NCBI RefSeq assembly: GCF_003668875.1
Contig: NZ_RAWM01000026.1
Span: 1 to 64,000 of the forward strand
DNA length: 64,000 bases
Direction: 5' to 3'
Source of the DNA: Corallococcus interemptor
GTDB taxonomy: Bacteria; Myxococcota; Myxococcia; Myxococcales; Myxococcaceae
The translations under genes and the position numbers were made by a program. Below, piece after piece: positions 1 to 9,204 of this stretch (within the stretch, counting starts at the first letter, position 1; each line of letters opens with the position of its first letter). The notes under the pieces were generated by a model. It did not search any database. It worked only from the letters and a program-made list of their open reading frames with translations, and was not told the origin of the DNA.

Positions 1-26
1 GGGCGCGCGGCGTTGCCCGGAAGCCG

Positions 27-509
27 CTACGGTTTCGGGCCGAACTTCTTCTTCAGCCCGGCGTTCACGTTCGGGGGGACGAGCCCCTCCACGTTCCCTC
101 CGAAGGTGGCGACCTCCCGGACCAGCTGCGAGGAGATGTAGAAGTAGTCCTCGCCCGTCATCATGAAGACGGTGTCGATGTCCGGCGCCAGCTTGCGGTT
201 CATGTTCGCCAGTTGGAACTCGTATTCGAAGTCGGACACCGCGCGCAGCCCGCGGATGACGACGCTCACGTTGCGCTGGTGCACGTAGTCCACCAGCAGA
301 CCGTGGAACGCGTCCACCTCCACGCGGGGGTCGTTCACCGCCTCGCGGATGAGCTCCACGCGCTCCTCCCGGCTGAAGAGGGGCGTCTTCTTCGGGTTCA
401 CCGCGATGGCGACGATGAGCCGGTCGAACATCTTCAGGCTGCGCTGGATGAGGCTCAGGTGCCCGTTGGTGAGCGGATCAAACGAACCAGGATAGATGGC
501 AACCGGCAT
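27..509 (-). CDS. coaD: Phosphopantetheine adenylyltransferase
   Basis: Transfers AMP from ATP to 4'-phosphopantetheine, the penultimate step of coenzyme A synthesis, in the cytosol. The 160-residue protein has the usual family length. The nucleotidyltransferase signature is visible at the N terminus ([11 protein letters not shown], residues 7-17, ending in the T-x-G-H motif), and a C-terminal ISSQLVRE segment matches the ISSTxVR nucleotide-binding motif. It is the last gene of a minus-strand run and lies 47 bases after rsmD; rsmD-coaD adjacency is very common in bacteria and supports both calls. Confidence 0.97.
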   Translation of the reverse strand: MPVAIYPGSFDPLTNGHLSLIQRSLKMFDRLIVAIAVNPKKTPLFSREERVELIREAVNDPRVEVDAFHGLLVDYVHQRNVSVVIRGLRAVSDFEYEFQLANMNRKLAPDIDTVFMMTGEDYFYISSQLVREVATFGGNVEGLVPPNVNAGLKKKFGPKP

Positions 510-556
510 GGGTGCCGGGAAGTCTCGGCGGGCCCACGGGGCGGGTCAAGCGCGCG

Positions 557-1114
557 TCACGGCGCCCGGTAGAAGCTCACCAACGTATCGCCGAAGCGGC
601 GCTGGTCCTCCAAGGTGAGCCCCGAGTGGGACTCAGGGGCCGCCTCCCGCTTGTCGTGCTCCACCATGACCGTGCCGCCCGGCGTCACCACGCCCGCGGC
701 CACCACCGCCTCCAGCACCGTCTCCACCACGCGCGCCGCGTAGGGCGGATCCGCGAAGACGAGCTCGAACTTCTGCCCCTGCTTTCCCAGCGTCTCCAGC
801 GCGCGGACCACGGGCTGCGCCAGGATGGACACCTGGGCGCCAAAGCCCAGCGCGTCCGTGTTCTTCCGGCACAGGGCCAGGGCCTCGCGGTCCTGGTCCA
901 CCAGCACCAGCCTGCCGGCGCCCCGCGACAGGGCCTCCAGCCCCAGGGCGCCGGTGCCCGCGTACAGGTCCAGCACGGCCTGGCCGTCCAGGAACTGGCC
1001 CAGCATGTTGAAGATGGTTTCGCGGACCCGGTCCGCCGTGGGGCGGATGTGTCCGGACGACGGCTTGGGGCCCGTCAGGGCCCGGCCCTTCGCGCTGCCT
1101 GCCACGATGCGCAT
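557..1114 (-). CDS. rsmD: 16S rRNA (guanine(966)-N2)-methyltransferase
   Basis: Methylates a guanine of 16S rRNA during assembly of the small ribosomal subunit, using S-adenosylmethionine. The 185-residue protein shows the family N terminus (MRIVAGSAKGR), the SAM-binding loop DLYAGTGALGLEALSRG at about residues 49-65, and the catalytic DPPY motif at residues 122-125. It lies between coaD (downstream) and an unrecognised 347-residue gene whose stop is 10 bases upstream of this start, so the three genes are probably co-transcribed. Confidence 0.95.
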   Translation of the reverse strand: MRIVAGSAKGRALTGPKPSSGHIRPTADRVRETIFNMLGQFLDGQAVLDLYAGTGALGLEALSRGAGRLVLVDQDREALALCRKNTDALGFGAQVSILAQPVVRALETLGKQGQKFELVFADPPYAARVVETVLEAVVAAGVVTPGGTVMVEHDKREAAPESHSGLTLEDQRRFGDTLVSFYRAP

Positions 1115-1124
1115 GCGCGCCCTT

Positions 1125-2168
1125 CTAGCCCAGGTCCCCGCCCGGGTTGGCGAGGAACGCCATGGCCACCGACGCCGAGCGGTGCGCCCCCAGCGCCCCC
1201 AGCGCCTCCGTGGCCTCCGCGAAGGACAGCGCCTCCAGCGTCTCCCGGGCGGCCGGCGTCAGGGGCGGCAGCCCCTCCTCCATGACGGACACCAGCTCCC
1301 CGGCCGGCATGCCCGCCGCCTGGGCCCGCGCCACCACCGGCTCGCGGACCTCCGGAGCCCAGGCGCGAAGGGTCAGGGGGCCGAAGGGGCCCGTCCGGTC
1401 CACCTTGCGCACGCCCGCGGCCACGTAGCTGGACAGCCCCCGCGCGGGCCCGGTGGAGCCGTCCGCCACCGCCACCGCCACGCCCTTCGCCGCGGCCGTC
1501 TCCACCACGTGCCGCAACAGCTCCACGTCCAGTTCACCGTCACCCAGCTGCGCGTCCTGCACGCGCAGGAAGCGCGGGACGCACTGCCACTGCGACAGCC
1601 CCTCCAGCAGCGTCGCGCACGCGTCCACCAGCCCTCCGGCGGCCACCTGCGGCGGGGACACCTCCAGCGACAGCTCGCGCTCCTTGAGCGGCCCCGCCAG
1701 CGCGTTCACCGCCTCCACGGCCTCGTAGGAGGTGAGGCGCGACAGGTCCAACGACACCAGCGCGAAGCCCGCGTCCACCACGCGGAAGAGCCCTTCCTGC
1801 AGCGCGTCCAGCACGTCCGCGTCCGTGGACGTCACCCGCAGGGGGCCGGCCTGGAGGAACAGGGGCCGGGTGTGCTCGGCCTCCTGGGCCGCCGCGTGCA
1901 CCGCCCTCACGAAGCGCTCCGGCGCGCCCCGGTCCGCCAGCGGGTGCGGGCAGGAAAGGCCCAGCACCGCGTCCTCCGCGCGGGCCGCGCCCAACAGGCC
2001 CGGCAGCGCGCCCTTGGACAGCACCGGCAGGCACGGCAGCGCCATGGGCGTGGACTCCAGCGCCCGGAGCAGCTCACGCGAGTCCAGGAAGGGCACCCGG
2101 GAGCCCGGGCCCACCCGCGCCACCACGTTGCCCGGCCGCAGCGACAACACCTTGTCCAGCACGCTCAT
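1125..2168 (-). CDS. Conserved hypothetical protein, possibly TIM-barrel-like
   Basis: I do not recognise the family. The 347-residue protein has no signal peptide or membrane segment. Its alternation of short hydrophobic strands with helices, for example FALVSLDLSRL and GVAVAVADGS, resembles a TIM-barrel such as an aldolase or tagatose-bisphosphate-type subunit, but I see no catalytic signature. It lies 48 bases after the cation-efflux gene and 10 bases before rsmD on the same strand. No clear Shine-Dalgarno precedes the ATG. Function unknown. Confidence 0.8.
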   Translation of the reverse strand: MSVLDKVLSLRPGNVVARVGPGSRVPFLDSRELLRALESTPMALPCLPVLSKGALPGLLGAARAEDAVLGLSCPHPLADRGAPERFVRAVHAAAQEAEHTRPLFLQAGPLRVTSTDADVLDALQEGLFRVVDAGFALVSLDLSRLTSYEAVEAVNALAGPLKERELSLEVSPPQVAAGGLVDACATLLEGLSQWQCVPRFLRVQDAQLGDGELDVELLRHVVETAAAKGVAVAVADGSTGPARGLSSYVAAGVRKVDRTGPFGPLTLRAWAPEVREPVVARAQAAGMPAGELVSVMEEGLPPLTPAARETLEALSFAEATEALGALGAHRSASVAMAFLANPGGDLG

Positions 2169-2216
2169 AGAAGCCCGCGAGGATTCCCTCCCCGCGCGCC
2201 TTTCGCAAGCGCGAGG

Positions 2217-3224
2217 TCAGTGCACCTCGCCCAGGTGGGCGTACGACTGGCTCTCAATCTGGATGGTCGTGTGGTCGATGCCGAAGCGGTCGAAGAGGTC
2301 GTGCTTCACCGCGGACAGGATGTCGTCGTTGTTGCAGACCATGGGGTCCGCCACCACCAGGTGCGCGGACAGCGCGTACATCCCGCTGGAGATGGTCCAC
2401 ACGTGCAGGTCATGCACCGCCTGCACGCCCGGCACCTTCCCCATGAGCTCCCGCACCTGCTCCAGGTCCACGTGCGCGGGCACCGCCTCCAGCAGCACGT
2501 CCACCGCGTCCTTCACCAGCCGCAGCGCGCCCACGACGATGATCATGGAAATCAGCACGGAGATGATGGGGTCCACGACGTACCAGCCGGTCCACCACAT
2601 CACGCCCGCGCCAATCAGCACGCCCACCGACGACAGCGTGTCCCCCAGCACGTGAAGGAACGCGCCGCGCACGTTCATGGAGTGCGTCTGGTGCAGGAAG
2701 CCCAGCGCCGCCAGGTTCGCGACCAGGCCAATGCCCGCCACCAGCGCCATGGGCCCCAGCTCCACCGGGGCCGGCGTGCGCATGCGCTCCCAGGCCTCCA
2801 TCAGGATGAAGATGGTGATGACCAGCAGCAGCACCCCGTTGAGGAGCGCGCTCAGGATCTCCATCCGGTAGTAGCCATAGGTCTTCTTCAGGTCCGCGGG
2901 CCGCCCGGCGAACCACAGCGCCAGCAGGCTCAGGACCATGGCCGACACGTCCGTCAGCATGTGCCCGGCGTCGGAGAGCAGCGCCAGCGAGTTGGTGAGG
3001 AAGCCGCCCACCGCCTCCGCCACCATGATGGTCGCCGTCAGCGCCAGCGCGAACAGCAGCCGGCGGCGGTCCTTGCGCCGCTCCTCCGCCAGCCCGCCCT
3101 TCCGGGGGCCGTGCGAATGACCGTGCCCATGGCCATGCGAATGCCCATGGTGCGAGTGGTCATGGTCGTGCTCGTGCGAATGGCCGTGCCCTGCCCTGCC
3201 GTGTGTATGTGGGGGTGCGCTCAC
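2217..3224 (-). CDS. Cation diffusion facilitator (CzcD/ZnT-type efflux transporter)
   Basis: Inner-membrane antiporter predicted to export zinc, cobalt or related divalent cations in exchange for protons. The 335-residue protein begins with a cytoplasmic histidine-rich tail (residues 6-38 are largely His, Gly and Asp). Six hydrophobic segments follow. Metal-site motifs of the family are present: DAGHMLTD at 85-92 and a second HxxxD as HVLGD in the fifth membrane segment. A ferredoxin-like C-terminal domain ends the protein. The start is a GTG without a clear Shine-Dalgarno. It is transcribed divergently from the sigma-54 activator, with 113 bases between the start codons. Confidence 0.95.
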   Translation of the reverse strand: MSAPPHTHGRAGHGHSHEHDHDHSHHGHSHGHGHGHSHGPRKGGLAEERRKDRRRLLFALALTATIMVAEAVGGFLTNSLALLSDAGHMLTDVSAMVLSLLALWFAGRPADLKKTYGYYRMEILSALLNGVLLLVITIFILMEAWERMRTPAPVELGPMALVAGIGLVANLAALGFLHQTHSMNVRGAFLHVLGDTLSSVGVLIGAGVMWWTGWYVVDPIISVLISMIIVVGALRLVKDAVDVLLEAVPAHVDLEQVRELMGKVPGVQAVHDLHVWTISSGMYALSAHLVVADPMVCNNDDILSAVKHDLFDRFGIDHTTIQIESQSYAHLGEVH

Positions 3225-3254
3225 AGGGACCCAGGGTACGCGATCAGCGCCTTC

Positions 3255-3288
3255 TTTCGGACAGGTGCCGCTGGATTGATTTCGGACA
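3255..3288. promoter_or_regulatory. Direct repeat TTTCGGACA in divergent promoter region
   Basis: Two identical 9-base copies of TTTCGGACA start at 3255 and 3280, so 25 bases separate their starts. They lie in the short region between the divergently transcribed efflux gene and the sigma-54 activator gene. A repeat at this spacing could be a regulator binding site, but no regulator can be named from sequence alone. Confidence 0.35.
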
Positions 3289-3337
3289 ACCCCGTAGATC
3301 CGTTGTCCTGATCCGCAACAGGCCGAGGGACGCGGGG

Positions 3338-4927
3338 ATGGACTTCGAGAAGCATCAGAATCTGCACACCATTGTCATGTTGAGGGATGTCATCCGCAAG
3401 TGGTGGCAGGTGGAGCTTTCCTTCGCGGATCGCAACGGCGTGGTGCACGACTGGCAGCGCGGGGATTTCATCCCGCCGCCCAACGACTTCTGCCGCCATT
3501 CCCTGGGGGCGCGGGAGGGGATGCGGCGGTGTGCCCAGTCGGTGCGGGTGCTCCATGAGAAGTTCAAGGCCGCCAAGAACCTGCGCCGCGCCCTCTTCCA
3601 CGACTGCCACCTGCGCCTGTCCATCGTCGGCGCGCCGCTCTACATCCGCAACGAATACGAGGGCTTCCTCTTCGTGGAGGGCTTCGCCCGGCAGCCGCTC
3701 ATCCCCGGGGACGGCCAGGTCCTCATGACCAAGATGCGCGACATCGCGCCCGGGGCGCTGCTGGAGCTGGAGGGCGCCGCGGAGCGCGTGCCGGTGCTGG
3801 ACGGCTCGGAGCTGAGCAAGCTGTCGGACCTGCTGGAGTTCGCGGTCACGGAGATCGCCAACCAGGAGGTGGAGCTCACGCGCAAGGAGGAGACCATCCA
3901 GTCCATGGCCTCCGAGCTGTCCAACCGCTACCGCTTCGAGAAGATCATCGGCCGCTCCGGCGCCATGAACGAAGTGTTCCGCCTGATGGAGAAGGTGGCC
4001 CACTCCGACTCCACCGTCCTGATCAACGGCGAGTCCGGCACGGGCAAGGAGCTGGTGGCGCGCGCCATCCACCACAACGGCCCGCGCAAGGACAAGCCGT
4101 TCGTCGTGCAGAACTGCTCCGCCTTCAACGACAACCTCCTGGAGAGCGCCCTCTTCGGCCACACCCGGGGCGCCTTCACCGGCGCGCTCAAGGACAAGAA
4201 GGGCCTCTTCGAGGTCGCGGACCAGGGCACCTTCTTCCTGGACGAGGTGGGCGACATGTCCCCCGCCCTCCAGGTGAAGCTGTTGCGCGTCCTCCAGGAG
4301 GGCACCTTCCTGCCCGTGGGCGGCACCCATTCCCGCGAGGTCGACGTGCGCGTCATCGCCGCCACCCACAAGGACCTGGGTGAGATGGTGAAGCGCGGCG
4401 AGTTCCGCGAGGACCTCTTCTACCGCATCAACGTCATCCGCCTGCAGCTGCCGCCCCTGCGCGAGCGCAAGGACGACCTGCCCGTCCTCATCGACCACTT
4501 CCTGCGCAAGCACCACCGCGAGGGCCAGCGCGCGCGGGGCCTGGCGCCGGAGGCCCTGGGCATCCTGGGGGCGTACGCGTGGCCGGGGAACATCCGGGAG
4601 CTGGAGAACGAAATCGAGCGGCTGCTCGTGCTGGGCGGCGAGCTGGAGACCATCCCGGCGGAGCTGCTCTCCAGCCGCATCCGCGACGCCGTCGTCCCCG
4701 GCGGCGGGCCCTTCATCGCCCCGCGCGCGCACGGAAAACTGCACGAGGCGGTGGAGTCCCTGGAGAAGGAGATGATCCACCAGGGGCTGGTGCGCACCCG
4801 CTACAACAAGAGCCGGCTGTCGCGTGAACTGGGCATCAGCCGCTCCAACCTCCTCCTGAAAATCTCCCGCTACGGGCTGGACAAGGGTATCCCGGAGGGG
4901 ATGGAAAACGACGAGGCCGAGGCGTGA
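3338..4927 (+). CDS. Sigma-54-dependent activator with N-terminal PocR-type sensor domain
   Basis: Enhancer-binding protein that should remodel RNA polymerase carrying sigma-54. The 529-residue protein has three parts. Residues 1 to about 180 resemble the PocR ligand-binding domain, with conserved aromatic and cysteine positions (FCRHSLG, RRCAQ, HDCHLRL). A short coiled linker follows. The AAA+ domain has Walker A GESGTGKE at about 231-238 and the sigma-54 contact motif GAFTGA at 278-283. The C terminus is a Fis-type helix-turn-helix. The ATG at 3338 is preferred because the upstream in-frame extension to 3203 runs into the divergent gene and looks non-coding. The stop overlaps the next start, so the hydrolase is probably co-expressed. 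Confidence 0.93.
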   Translation: MDFEKHQNLHTIVMLRDVIRKWWQVELSFADRNGVVHDWQRGDFIPPPNDFCRHSLGAREGMRRCAQSVRVLHEKFKAAKNLRRALFHDCHLRLSIVGAPLYIRNEYEGFLFVEGFARQPLIPGDGQVLMTKMRDIAPGALLELEGAAERVPVLDGSELSKLSDLLEFAVTEIANQEVELTRKEETIQSMASELSNRYRFEKIIGRSGAMNEVFRLMEKVAHSDSTVLINGESGTGKELVARAIHHNGPRKDKPFVVQNCSAFNDNLLESALFGHTRGAFTGALKDKKGLFEVADQGTFFLDEVGDMSPALQVKLLRVLQEGTFLPVGGTHSREVDVRVIAATHKDLGEMVKRGEFREDLFYRINVIRLQLPPLRERKDDLPVLIDHFLRKHHREGQRARGLAPEALGILGAYAWPGNIRELENEIERLLVLGGELETIPAELLSSRIRDAVVPGGGPFIAPRAHGKLHEAVESLEKEMIHQGLVRTRYNKSRLSRELGISRSNLLLKISRYGLDKGIPEGMENDEAEA

Positions 4928-5847
4928 GCGCACCCCACGGACAGGCGGTCTCCTTCCGGCAGGACTCGCTGCGGGTGCCGGACGGCGCGGACCTCTACTA
5001 CCAGGTCCGTGGCGACGGCAGCCCGGGCATGGTGCTGTGCGACGGCCTGGGCTGTGACGGCTTCGCGTGGAAGTACCTCCTGCCCTACCTGGGCCGGCGC
5101 CACCGCGTGCTGCGCTGGCACTACCGGGGCCACGGCAAGAGCACCGTCCCCACGGACCGCACGCGCATTGGCATGGCGTACACCTGCGATGACATGGCGC
5201 GGGTGATGGACGCGGCGGGCATGGACAAGGCCGTCCTCTTCGGCCACTCCATGGGCGTGCAGGTGGCGCTGGAGTTCCACCGCCGCTACGCCCGGCGCGT
5301 GGAGGGGCTGGTGCTGGTGTGCGGCAGCTACGGCATGCCGCTGGACACCTTCCACGACTCCACGCTGCTCAAGCGCCTCTTCCCGACCTTGAGGGCCGCG
5401 GTGGAGCGCTTCCCCCGCCACACCGCGCGCATCGTGCACGGGGCGCTCACCACGGAGTTGGTGGTGCAGCTGGCCATCCGCCTGGAGATGAACCCGGACC
5501 TCATCGCGCGAAACGACCTGGCCCCCTACTTCACCCACCTGGCGCGCATGGACCCCGTCGTGTTCGTGCGCACCCTGGACTCGCTGGCCAACCACACCGC
5601 CGAGGACCACCTGGAGCACGTGGACGTGCCCACCCTCGTCGTGGCCGGAGAGAAGGACCGCTTCACCCCCGGCTGGCTGTCCCGGAAGATGGCCGAGCGG
5701 ATTCCCGCCTCCGAACTCCTGATGATTTCCGAGGGCACCCATACCGCCCCACTGGAAGTCCCGGGGCTGGTGGAGCTGCGGGTGGAGCGCTTCCTGAGAG
5801 AGCGGCTGGGCGTGGAGACCGCCGAAGTCCCCCCGAAGGTGGGATAA
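4924..5847 (+). CDS. Alpha/beta-fold hydrolase
   Basis: Cytosolic serine hydrolase of the alpha/beta superfamily; substrate unknown. In the 307-residue protein the nucleophile elbow is GHSMG with Ser109, the likely acid lies in AGEKDRFTPG, and the catalytic His is in EGTHTAP (His273). The oxyanion-side strand CDGLGCDG replaces the more usual HG motif. The GTG start overlaps the stop of the sigma-54 activator gene (GTGA), so the two are translationally coupled and may serve one response. No signal peptide is seen. Confidence 0.92.
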   Translation: MSAPHGQAVSFRQDSLRVPDGADLYYQVRGDGSPGMVLCDGLGCDGFAWKYLLPYLGRRHRVLRWHYRGHGKSTVPTDRTRIGMAYTCDDMARVMDAAGMDKAVLFGHSMGVQVALEFHRRYARRVEGLVLVCGSYGMPLDTFHDSTLLKRLFPTLRAAVERFPRHTARIVHGALTTELVVQLAIRLEMNPDLIARNDLAPYFTHLARMDPVVFVRTLDSLANHTAEDHLEHVDVPTLVVAGEKDRFTPGWLSRKMAERIPASELLMISEGTHTAPLEVPGLVELRVERFLRERLGVETAEVPPKVG

Positions 5848-5899
5848 GCGCCCAGCTGGCGGGGGGCTTGATTGTTTACCTGCTGGACACCCGCCTTCA

Positions 5900-5928
5900 T
5901 TGCAGGTGGAAAGCCCCCGGCATATAAG
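5900..5928 (+). promoter_or_regulatory. Probable housekeeping promoter of typA
   Basis: A -10 hexamer TATAAG (5923-5928, five of six consensus bases) lies 17 bases after a weak -35 candidate TTGCAG (5900-5905). Transcription from here would leave a leader of about 80 bases before the typA ATG at 6014. Confidence 0.5.
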
Positions 5929-6013
5929 CCCCCGCCTTCCGGGTTCCGGTGGGATTGAGATTCCCCGTTCTGGGCGTGTCTCTTCGCACCTTCATTTCCG
6001 TTAGTTGGTCCTG

Positions 6014-7864
6014 ATGATCTCTCGCGAAAACATCCGCAACGTCGCCATTGTCGCCCACGTCGACCACGGCAAGACCACCCTCGTCGACCACCTGCTCCGG
6101 CAGGCTGGGACCTTCCGCTCCAATGAGCACGTGGCCGAGCGGGTCATGGACTCGAACGACCTCGAGCGCGAGAAGGGCATCACCATCCTCGCGAAGAACA
6201 CTGCCGTCTCCTACAAGGGGATGCAGATCAACATCATCGACACGCCGGGCCACGCCGACTTCGGTGGTGAGGTGGAGCGCGGTCTGCGCCTGGTCGATGG
6301 CGTCATCCTGCTGGTGGACGCCGCCGAAGGTCCCCTGCCCCAGACGCGCTTCGTGCTCACCAAGGCGCTGGCCATGGGCCTGAAGACCGTGCTGGTCATC
6401 AACAAGATCGACCGCCAGGACGCCCGGGCCAAGGAAGTGCTGGACCTGGTGTACTCGCTCTACATCGACCTGGGCGCGAACGAAGAGCAGCTGGAGATGC
6501 CCGTCCTCTACACCGTCGCCCGCCAGGGTCAGGCCTCCACGTCGCTGGACGTGCCGGGCAAGACGCTGGAGCCGCTGTACGACGCCATCATCAAGCACAT
6601 CCCGCCCCCGCCCCCTCCCCCGGTGGAGCAGACGACGCTGCAGCTGCTGGTCGCCAACCTGGACTACGACGACTACGTCGGCCGTCTGGCGGTGGGCCGC
6701 GTGCAGGCGGGCCGCATCACCCCGAACATGCCCGTGTCCGTCGTCCGCGAGGGCGGCAAGGTGCAGCAGGGCAAGGTCGTCAAGCTGTTCGGCTTCTCCG
6801 GCCTGAAGCGCACGGAGATCGCGGACGCGGGCCCCGGCGAAATCGTCTCCATCGCGGGCATCGAGGAAATCAGCATCGGCGACACCATCGCGGACCCCGA
6901 GAAGCCCGTGGCGCTGCCGCGCATCACCGTGGACGAGCCCACGATGATGATGATCTTCAAGGTCAACGACGGGCCGCTGGCGGGCAAGGAGGGCAAGTAC
7001 GTCACCTCCCGCAACCTGCGTGAGCGCCTGTACCGCGAGGCCTACCGCAACGTGGCCGTGCGCGTGGAGGACACCGCGACGCCGGACGCGTTCCGCGTGG
7101 TGGGCCGTGGCGAACTGGCGCTGGCGGTCATCATCGAGAACATGCGCCGCGAGGGCTACGAGCTCACCGCCTCCAACCCGGAGCCCATCACCAAGGAAAT
7201 CAATGGGCAGCTGCACGAGCCCATGGAGCTGCTCTTCTGCGACGTGCCGGAGAACAGCGTGGGCGCGGTGACGGAGCGCCTGGGGCCCCGCAAGGGCCGC
7301 ATGACGGACATGGCGCAGCTGGGCTCGGGCCGCACCCGCCTCCAGTTCCGCATCCCCGCGCGCGGCCTCATCGGCTTCCGCTCGGAGTTCCTCACCATCA
7401 CGCGCGGTGAGGGCATCATGAGCAGCCAGTTCGACGGCTTCGAGCCGTGGTTCGGCTACATCCCGAAGCGCGCCAACGGCGCGATGGTCTCCGACCGCCT
7501 GGGCGACACGGTGCCGTACGCGCTGTTCAGCATCCAGGAGCGCGGTCAGCTCTTCGTGGGCGCGGGCACCACCGTGTACGAGGGCATGATCATCGGCGAG
7601 CACGCGCACCCGTCCGAGCTCAACGTCAACTGCTGCCGCGAGAAGAAGCTCACCAACATCCGCGCCGCCGGCCGCGACGAGAACGTCATCCTCGTCCCGC
7701 CGCGCGAGATGGGGCTGGAGAAGGCCCTGGAGTGGATCGCCGACGATGAGCTCATCGAGGTGACGCCCAAGTCCATCCGCATGCGCAAGAAGGCGCTGGC
7801 CGTGGGCGAGCGCTACCGCGCCGAGCGCGACCGCAAGCGCGAGGAGCGCGCCGAGGCGGAGTAG
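6014..7864 (+). CDS. typA: Translational GTPase TypA/BipA
   Basis: Ribosome-associated GTPase of the EF-G family, involved in ribosome assembly and stress adaptation. The 616-residue length is normal. G1 is AHVDHGKT at residues 14-21, the switch I region carries EREKGITI, G3 is [12 protein letters not shown], and G4 is NKIDR. Domains II, III, V and the family-specific C terminus follow. A run of seven prolines lies at the end of the G domain, near residue 198. The ATG at 6014 is preferred over a TTG three codons upstream because the protein then starts MISRENIRN, the family N terminus. A strong hairpin follows the gene. Confidence 0.97.
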   Translation: MISRENIRNVAIVAHVDHGKTTLVDHLLRQAGTFRSNEHVAERVMDSNDLEREKGITILAKNTAVSYKGMQINIIDTPGHADFGGEVERGLRLVDGVILLVDAAEGPLPQTRFVLTKALAMGLKTVLVINKIDRQDARAKEVLDLVYSLYIDLGANEEQLEMPVLYTVARQGQASTSLDVPGKTLEPLYDAIIKHIPPPPPPPVEQTTLQLLVANLDYDDYVGRLAVGRVQAGRITPNMPVSVVREGGKVQQGKVVKLFGFSGLKRTEIADAGPGEIVSIAGIEEISIGDTIADPEKPVALPRITVDEPTMMMIFKVNDGPLAGKEGKYVTSRNLRERLYREAYRNVAVRVEDTATPDAFRVVGRGELALAVIIENMRREGYELTASNPEPITKEINGQLHEPMELLFCDVPENSVGAVTERLGPRKGRMTDMAQLGSGRTRLQFRIPARGLIGFRSEFLTITRGEGIMSSQFDGFEPWFGYIPKRANGAMVSDRLGDTVPYALFSIQERGQLFVGAGTTVYEGMIIGEHAHPSELNVNCCREKKLTNIRAAGRDENVILVPPREMGLEKALEWIADDELIEVTPKSIRMRKKALAVGERYRAERDRKREERAEAE

Positions 7865-7893
7865 TCCTTCCGTCGAGACGCCTGAAGCTTCCA

Positions 7894-7923
7894 GGGGCCG
7901 TCACCTTCGCGGGTGGCGGCCCC
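7894..7923 (+). terminator. Rho-independent-type terminator after typA
   Basis: Inverted repeat GGGGCCG (7894-7900) / CGGCCCC (7917-7923), with further inner pairing CACC/GGTG, about 30 bases after the typA stop. It is followed by the pyrimidine-rich TTCTTCGTTCCC. The location and form fit the end of the typA transcript. Confidence 0.65.
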
Positions 7924-7970
7924 TTCTTCGTTCCCTGGCTCAGACCCGGCGTCGTGGCGCGTGTCCGGCG

Positions 7971-8297
7971 TCAGTCGAAGCGGTAGTGCAGCAGCATGTC
8001 GTGCACGTCCTCACCGTGCTTCGCCACGAAGCTGCCGTGGCCGCGCAGCCCCTTCAGTGCGCCCGTGCCCGAGCCCGGAACGACCTCCCAGTCGGACGTC
8101 GCCGTGTCGTGCGCGTAGACGCCCCGGTGGCTCAGCACGAACGCGCCCTGCTTGCCCAGGAGCGTGCCCGTCACCCGCTCCAGGCCCACGAAGTGACACG
8201 TCCCATCCGCGCGGTAGTCCGACAGGTACGCCAGGACGCCCTCTCCCTCGAAGTCGCCCTGGAAGCCGCGCGTGCAGGTGGTCCGCGACAGCTTCAC
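7971..8297 (-). CDS. DUF3224 domain protein, N terminus short
   Basis: Small soluble protein of the DUF3224 beta-barrel family, function unknown. The 108 residues from the GTG at 8297 contain the family features GDFEGEG, DGTCHFVGLERVTGTL and VVPGSGTGALKGLRG. Family members, as I know them, begin some 15-20 residues earlier, so this copy looks N-terminally short. The only strong ribosome site (AAGGAGG, 8324-8330) belongs to a 6-codon open frame that starts GTG at 8314 and ends in a TGA overlapping the GTG at 8297. The family motifs make the frame secure; the start is not. Confidence 0.75.
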   Translation of the reverse strand: MKLSRTTCTRGFQGDFEGEGVLAYLSDYRADGTCHFVGLERVTGTLLGKQGAFVLSHRGVYAHDTATSDWEVVPGSGTGALKGLRGHGSFVAKHGEDVHDMLLHYRFD

Positions 8298-8341
8298 GCC
8301 GCCCTCCCCTTCACCGAAGAAGTCCTCCTTATGTGATTGTA
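8294..8341 (-). promoter_or_regulatory. Promoter -10, Shine-Dalgarno and overlapping mini-frame before the DUF3224 gene
   Basis: On the minus strand TACAAT (8341-8336) is an excellent -10 hexamer. It is followed by a perfect AAGGAGG (8330-8324) and, after 9 bases, a GTG (8314-8312). That frame encodes six residues and stops with a TGA that shares GTGA with the next GTG. This is either a translationally coupled leader peptide or a one-base frameshift. Confidence 0.5.
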
Positions 8342-8379
8342 GAAACGCGTCAGGACGCGGGCGTCCGGCGGGAGGATTC

Positions 8380-9204
8380 GTGGAGTCGAACGCGGGAAAG
8401 CCTCGGGGCGTGTTGTACCCCCGTCCGGACTCCCGGCACTTCGCGCACGTGCGCGTGCTGCCCTCGGAGGAGCTGCGCCCGTGGGTCGAACACTTCTGGG
8501 CCGTGAGATGGGATTTGCGCGGACAGCCGCCCGTGAGCCAGCAGACCCTGCCGCACCCGTCCGTGCACTGGACCTTCGAAGCCAACACGTCCCGGGTGGG
8601 CGGCGTGAACCCGGGCCGCTTCTCCACCACGCTGGAGGGCCTGGGCGGCGTGTTCGGCATCAAGTTCCGCCCCGGCGGCTTCTACCCCTTCGTGAAGAAG
8701 CCCCTGTCCACGCTCACGCGGCGCACCGTCCCGCCGGGGGAACTGCTGGGCCCGGAGGCGCTGGCGCTGGAGGCGGCCATCCTCGCCACCGACGTCACGC
8801 GCGACGCGGACCGCGAACGCATCGCCCTGGCGGAAGGCTTCCTGCGGGCGCACGCGCCCACGCCGGATCCGAACGTGGCGCTCGTGCAGGGGCTCGTCAC
8901 GCGCATCCTGGAGGACCGCGCGGTGACGAAGGTGGAGGACCTGCTCACGCCCGGAGGCCCGGGGCTTCGCACGGTGCAACGGCTGTTCAGCCGCTACGTG
9001 GGCGTGAACCCCAAGTGGGTCATCCAGCGCTACCGGCTGCATGAGGCCGCGGAGCGCCTGCGCGAGACGCCGCCTCCGGACCTGGCGCGGCTGGCGCTGG
9101 AGCTGGGCTACTTCGACCAGGCCCACTTCATCCGCGACTTCCGCCGCATCGTGGGCCGCACGCCCGCTGGATACGCCCGTCACGGGAGGGAACGACACAC
9201 ATGA
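8380..9204 (+). CDS. AraC-family transcriptional regulator
   Basis: DNA-binding regulator of 274 residues. The N-terminal part resembles the DUF6597/AraC-associated sensor region (PSVHWTFE, FGIKFRPGGFYPF). The C-terminal AraC/XylS double helix-turn-helix includes RTVQRLFSRYVGVNPKWV and the typical second-motif tail LGYFDQAHFIRDFRRIVG. The GTG at 8380 is chosen because GGAGG (8371-8375) lies just upstream; an upstream in-frame extension overlaps the divergent DUF3224 gene. The stop overlaps the racemase start (ATGA), so this regulator and the racemase form one unit. Confidence 0.9.
   Translation: MESNAGKPRGVLYPRPDSRHFAHVRVLPSEELRPWVEHFWAVRWDLRGQPPVSQQTLPHPSVHWTFEANTSRVGGVNPGRFSTTLEGLGGVFGIKFRPGGFYPFVKKPLSTLTRRTVPPGELLGPEALALEAAILATDVTRDADRERIALAEGFLRAHAPTPDPNVALVQGLVTRILEDRAVTKVEDLLTPGGPGLRTVQRLFSRYVGVNPKWVIQRYRLHEAAERLRETPPPDLARLALELGYFDQAHFIRDFRRIVGRTPAGYARHGRERHT

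Noticed and set aside
825-3311. Very long open frames antisense to real genes (also 15300-18413, 33082-35586, 51825-54350)
   Set aside because: High-GC codon bias leaves stop codons rare on the opposite strand. Translations are Arg/His/Ala/Leu-rich and lack domains, and each lies opposite a well supported gene.
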